Assembly: GCA_946887065.1 (NCBI GenBank)
Contig: CAMPKL010000115.1
Coordinates: forward strand, 1-8,718
Source of the DNA: an uncultured Bryobacterales bacterium
Lineage (GTDB): Bacteria; Acidobacteriota; Terriglobia; Bryobacterales; UBA6623
Direction of reading: 5' to 3'
DNA: 8,718 bases
Shown: positions 5,774 to 8,718 of the stretch, in pieces
How the letters are laid out: each line of letters begins with the position of its first letter
Position numbering within the stretch: position 1 is the first letter of the stretch
Translations under genes and position numbers: made by a program
The notes under the pieces: generated by a model
Told to the model about the DNA's origin: nothing
The model's database searches: none
Seen by the model: only the letters and a program-made list of their open reading frames with translations

Positions 5774-6925
5774 GTGAAGAACACCAGGCTGCACTACTTA
5801 ATTCGCGAGCCGAAAGCCGCCGATGCCTTCAGTTCCGGCGTTTCGCTGCACGGCCACACGATGTATTCCAAGGAGAGTACATCCTTTGTCGTTGGGCTTG
5901 CGAGGAAGTCACGACTCTTTGACTGGTTCATTCGAACCCAATTGCACAAATATTCCGGAAAGTACGGCGACCGCCGGCTGACGGACCTCCACGAGCAGAC
6001 GAGCCGTATGTGGTGGACGTCGCCGATATCTCCGGCCGAGGCGCTGCGGGTCGAGAAGAAACAGATCACGGAGCGTTTGGGCTTACGGCCGCTGGTATCG
6101 ATCACGGATCACGACACGATCGAAGCGCCTTTGCAACTACAGATGTTCGCGGCCAATGATGAAGCTCCGATCTCGGTGGAGTGGACGGCCCCTTACCTCG
6201 ACACGTACTTCCATATCGGAATCCACAACTTGAATCCCGACTGGGCTCCAGCGGCGATGGCCGACCTGCGGTCGTATACCGTCAATCCAAAACCGGGCCG
6301 GCTTCGGGAGTTGTTAGAGGAACTTGCCGCCTACCCTGACCTGCTGTTGGTCCTGAATCATCCGTATTGGGACCAGCCCTGGAATGGCCAAGTACAGCAT
6401 GATCGTCAGTTACTTCAGTTCCTGGAAGACTACGACGGGCTGATCCACGCATTAGAGATCAACGGGCTCCGCACCTGGACAGAGAACCGAAAGGTTGTCG
6501 AGTTGGCGCGGTCGAACGGGATGAAGCTGATCTCGGGCGGCGATCGGCACGGGCGCGAACCCAACGCGACGCTGAATCTGACGAACGCGGGGAGTTTTGC
6601 CGAGTTTGTGGAAGATATTCGGGGCGGCGCGGAAAGCCATGTGCTGGTCATGCCGCACTTCCACGATCCGCTGGTGATGAGAATTATCCAGTCGATGGTC
6701 GAGATCATGAGGGATCACCCGGAACACGTGCAGGGCCGCGTTCACTGGAGCGACCGGGTCTACCGCCGTTGCGAGGGCGACGACGTGAAGACGTTCAATG
6801 AGTTCTTTGGCGGCAAGGAGCCGGCCATGACTCGTCACATGGTCAACGGGGCGCGCTGGCTCAGCGGACCGAGCATGCGCAAGGCCTGGAAGCGAATCGC
6901 GGTGCCCGAAGAGGCTGTTCTGTGA
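5774..6925 (+). CDS. PHP-domain metal-dependent phosphoesterase
   Basis: From GTG 5774 this encodes 383 residues with no signal peptide or membrane segment, so it is probably cytosolic. It shows PHP-superfamily metal motifs in order: HGH at 26-28, TDHDT at 111-115, E136 in SVEWT, H147 in YFHIG, NHP at 195-197 (H196) and GGDRHG at 255-260 (D257, H259). Such proteins usually hydrolyse phosphate mono- or diesters with two or three bound metals; the substrate here is unknown. Between HGH and DHD lies an extra, Trp-containing segment of about 50 residues, and about 100 residues follow the last motif. The usual acidic SDG after the first histidine pair is replaced by SKE (32-34). The frame is open further upstream (ATG 5669, TTG 5663), adding a Ser/Gly-rich 35-37 residues without a ribosome-binding site. 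Its stop overlaps the start of a glycosyltransferase, so the two are probably translationally coupled and act in one pathway. Confidence 0.8.
   Translation: MKNTRLHYLIREPKAADAFSSGVSLHGHTMYSKESTSFVVGLARKSRLFDWFIRTQLHKYSGKYGDRRLTDLHEQTSRMWWTSPISPAEALRVEKKQITERLGLRPLVSITDHDTIEAPLQLQMFAANDEAPISVEWTAPYLDTYFHIGIHNLNPDWAPAAMADLRSYTVNPKPGRLRELLEELAAYPDLLLVLNHPYWDQPWNGQVQHDRQLLQFLEDYDGLIHALEINGLRTWTENRKVVELARSNGMKLISGGDRHGREPNATLNLTNAGSFAEFVEDIRGGAESHVLVMPHFHDPLVMRIIQSMVEIMRDHPEHVQGRVHWSDRVYRRCEGDDVKTFNEFFGGKEPAMTRHMVNGARWLSGPSMRKAWKRIAVPEEAVL
6922..6925 (+). promoter_or_regulatory. GTGA stop/start overlap coupling the PHP and glycosyltransferase genes
   Basis: The GTG start (6922-6924) shares bases with the TGA stop (6923-6925) of the PHP gene. 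Four-base overlaps of this kind normally mark genes on one mRNA with re-initiating ribosomes. Confidence 0.75.
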
Positions 6926-8112
6926 CGGCTGGCCCCCCGCGGGTTGCCTTCTTTACGGATAGTTTTCACGAAGTCAACGGCGTGGCTCTCACGTCGCGTC
7001 AGTTGGATGCGTTCGCCCGCCGGAGGCGATTACCTTTTCTCAGCGTTCACGCAGGCCCCAGGACGGAGTTCTCCGACACGGGTTCGGTGCGAACGTTGGA
7101 GTTGCGTCGGGGGCCGCTGTCATTCGCGATCGAACAGGATCTGGATGTAGACCCCTTTTTGATGCGCTACCGGTCTCGCGTCAAGCAGGAGCTGATTCAG
7201 TTCAAGCCAGACCTGCTGCATATCACCGGACCCAACGACATTGGCCTGCTGGGCGCGCTGCTGGCGAAGCAGATGCGTATCCCGATGACCGCGTCGTGGC
7301 ACACCAACGTGCACGAATTCGCCGCGTGGAGAATAGAGCGGCGATTGAGCCTGTTGCCGAAAAGCTGGCGCAAGGCCGCGTCCGGCGCTGTCGAAGAAAG
7401 CCTGCTTACGATCTTCACGAAGCTCTATGGCGCGGCGCGCACCTGTTTCGCGCCGAATCCGGAGCTGATCAAAATGCTGGAGGAGCGGACGGGCAAACCT
7501 ACCTACGTGATGCGGCGCGGCGTGGAGATTGAAACGTTCCATCCGTCGAATCGCGACCGGTCCGACGATGCGTTCGAACTGGGATATGTCGGCAGAATCA
7601 GCGCGGAGAAGAACGTTCGATTTCTGAAGAGGCTGGAAGACGGCCTGTTCGGCGCGGGATTGAGGAACTTTCGAATCGTCGTGGTCGGACACGGCAATGA
7701 GCAAGCGTGGTTGGAGACGAATCTCAAGACAGGCACATTTCCCGGCGTGCTCACCGGCTCGGCCCTGTCACGCGCCTATGCGAACTTTGATCTGTTTGTG
7801 TTTCCATCGTTCACGGACACTTACGGCAACGTCATCAATGAGGCGATGGCGTCCGGCGTGCCCTGCGTCGTCACCAAAGGCGGCGGACCAAAGTACCTGA
7901 TTGAAGACGGCAAGACGGGTATTACGGCGCGCGACGAAGACGACTTTATTCATTCGGTCGCCGCGATCATGCGCGACCCCAAGCGGCACGCGGAGATGCG
8001 CATTGCGGCTCGTCGATTGGCCGAGTCCAACTCTTGGGATCGGGTCTTTGAGCGCCTCTACGAACAATATCGCGAGACCGCCGACCTGCACCCGCTCGCC
8101 TTACAGGCCTAA
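6922..8112 (+). CDS. Glycosyltransferase family 4 (GT-B fold) protein
   Basis: This 396-residue protein has both halves of a GT-B retaining glycosyltransferase. The N-terminal acceptor domain carries FTDSFHEVNGVA at 11-22 and SWHTN at 125-129 (H127, the usual catalytic-region histidine). The C-terminal donor domain carries GYVGRISAEKN at 221-231 (R225, K230 for the donor phosphates), RRGVEIETFHP at 198-208 and FPSFTDTYGNVINEAMASG at 294-312. The last is the E-x7-E motif with D299 in the first position and E307 in the second, a variant I have seen in this family. The start is GTG 6922, which overlaps the preceding stop as GTGA; AGAGG (6910-6914) is 7 nt upstream. The style resembles transferases that glycosylate lipids or inositol-type acceptors from nucleotide sugars (MgtA/PimB/SQD2-like), but donor and acceptor are unproven. 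No membrane segment is seen; peripheral membrane association is possible. The coupled PHP phosphoesterase suggests transfer to, or removal of, a phosphorylated intermediate. Confidence 0.88.
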   Translation: MTAGPPRVAFFTDSFHEVNGVALTSRQLDAFARRRRLPFLSVHAGPRTEFSDTGSVRTLELRRGPLSFAIEQDLDVDPFLMRYRSRVKQELIQFKPDLLHITGPNDIGLLGALLAKQMRIPMTASWHTNVHEFAAWRIERRLSLLPKSWRKAASGAVEESLLTIFTKLYGAARTCFAPNPELIKMLEERTGKPTYVMRRGVEIETFHPSNRDRSDDAFELGYVGRISAEKNVRFLKRLEDGLFGAGLRNFRIVVVGHGNEQAWLETNLKTGTFPGVLTGSALSRAYANFDLFVFPSFTDTYGNVINEAMASGVPCVVTKGGGPKYLIEDGKTGITARDEDDFIHSVAAIMRDPKRHAEMRIAARRLAESNSWDRVFERLYEQYRETADLHPLALQA

Positions 8113-8121
8113 AATAGTGCT

Positions 8122-8136
8122 GGCGGTTGGGCCGCC
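8122..8136 (+). repeat. Small GC hairpin between the glycosyltransferase and ppiA
   Basis: GGCGG (8122-8126) pairs with CCGCC (8132-8136) with a 5-nt loop, lying 8 nt before the ppiA ATG. It has no T-run, so termination is unlikely. It occupies the place where a ribosome-binding site would be expected. Confidence 0.35.
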
Positions 8137-8144
8137 TTGGCTCG

Positions 8145-8705
8145 ATGATCTCGTTCCGCGGACATCTATTGGCCATTGCCGTTTTCACGCTGGCGCTGCC
8201 GGTCTGCTGGGCGCAGAATCCGGTCGTCGCACTGGAGACGTCGAAAGGGACGATTGAAATCGAACTGTACCCGGAGGCCGCGCCCAAAACCGTCGAGAAC
8301 TTTCTGAACTACGTCGACGACGGATTTTACGCCGACACGAATTTCCATCGGGAGATCAAGGGATTCGTCGTTCAGGGTGGCGGATTGACGCCGGAACTGG
8401 AAGAAAAGCCGACGATGAAACCCATTCGCATCGAGGCCCAGGGCGACTTATTGAACGAGCGGGGAACCGTGGCGATGGCGCGGACCGACGATCGCGACAG
8501 CGCGACGTCTCAATTTTTTATCAACGTTGCCGACAATGCCGAGCTCGACCACTCGAAGCAGCAATTCGGCTACACGGTATTCGGCCGGGTCGTCTCCGGC
8601 ATGGATGTGGTTGACGCGATCGCCGATGTCCAGACCAGTACGCGCGGCCGCATCAAGGACGTGCCCATCCTTCCTGTTTTCCTCGATCGCGCCTCTCGGA
8701 AGTAG
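8145..8705 (+). CDS. ppiA: Periplasmic peptidyl-prolyl cis-trans isomerase, cyclophilin type
   Basis: From ATG 8145 this is a 186-residue cyclophilin, close in length to E. coli PpiA (190), which speeds cis-trans isomerisation of X-Pro bonds during folding of exported proteins. Residues 1-23 form a signal peptide with probable cleavage after CWA; LPVC does not fit a lipobox because the residue before Cys is Val. Core motifs are NFHREIKGFVVQGGG at 66-80 (catalytic R69, plus F74 and Q77), GTVAMAR at 107-113, DSATSQFFINVADN at 118-131 and FGYTVFGRVVSGMD at 141-154. F141 stands where eukaryotic cyclophilins have the cyclosporin-contact Trp, as is usual in bacteria. No Shine-Dalgarno sequence precedes the ATG; a small hairpin sits there instead. 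TTG 8127 in frame would add six residues but lies inside that hairpin and spoils the signal peptide start. The gene follows the glycosyltransferase by 32 nt and may be co-transcribed, without an obvious functional link. Confidence 0.94.
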   Translation: MISFRGHLLAIAVFTLALPVCWAQNPVVALETSKGTIEIELYPEAAPKTVENFLNYVDDGFYADTNFHREIKGFVVQGGGLTPELEEKPTMKPIRIEAQGDLLNERGTVAMARTDDRDSATSQFFINVADNAELDHSKQQFGYTVFGRVVSGMDVVDAIADVQTSTRGRIKDVPILPVFLDRASRK

Positions 8706-8718
8706 TTCATTTAACGAC

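Noticed and set aside
7120..7704. 194-codon open frame on the minus strand inside the glycosyltransferase
   Set aside because: It is antisense to the glycosyltransferase, lacks family motifs and has no ribosome-binding site of note.
8145..8213. ppiA product as a lipoprotein (LPVC near residue 21)
   Set aside because: The residue before Cys is Val rather than Ala/Gly/Ser, and a conventional cleavage site after CWA fits better.

Overview
The window reads as a stretch of ordinary bacterial chromosome with high GC (near 60% by eye, not counted). It is densely packed and has no mobile elements, RNA genes or CRISPR. A Tat-exported xylose-isomerase-like TIM-barrel protein, an AmtB-type ammonium channel with a cleavable signal peptide, a PpiA-type periplasmic cyclophilin and a bifunctional GlnD point to a diderm (Gram-negative-type) bacterium. 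The mix, particularly the Tat-signal sugar phosphate isomerase/epimerase, would fit Acidobacteriota (Bryobacterales/Solibacter-like). That placement is an impression from protein style and was not tested.

Layout. Positions 1-639 (minus strand) hold the first 213 codons of a Tat-exported sugar phosphate isomerase/epimerase-like protein, cut by the window edge. A 257-nt divergent intergenic region (640-896) separates it from a rightward nitrogen-control block: ammonium channel amt (897-2192), PII signal protein glnK/glnB (2299-2637) and PII uridylyltransferase/uridylyl-removing enzyme glnD (2810-5386). These three make one circuit: the channel, the PII trimer that can plug it and report nitrogen/energy state, and the enzyme that modifies Tyr51 of PII in response to glutamine. 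Each spacer carries an inverted repeat. The one before glnD looks like an intrinsic terminator whose 3' arm contains the only Shine-Dalgarno-like sequence for glnD.

Positions 5387-5773 form a mostly non-coding spacer or leader with several inverted repeats, including a perfect 13-bp palindrome. A second rightward block follows: a PHP-domain metal-dependent phosphoesterase (start taken as GTG 5774, end 6925) overlapping by four bases (GTGA) a GT4-type glycosyltransferase (6922-8112), then after 32 nt a periplasmic peptidyl-prolyl isomerase ppiA (8145-8705). The coupled phosphoesterase/glycosyltransferase pair is the least-explained part of the window. It suggests a two-step glycoconjugate or glycolipid pathway, but the substrate cannot be read from the sequence.

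No wholly new system is evident. The best leads are the hairpin over the glnD ribosome-binding region, the structured spacer before the PHP gene, and the PHP-GT4 pair.
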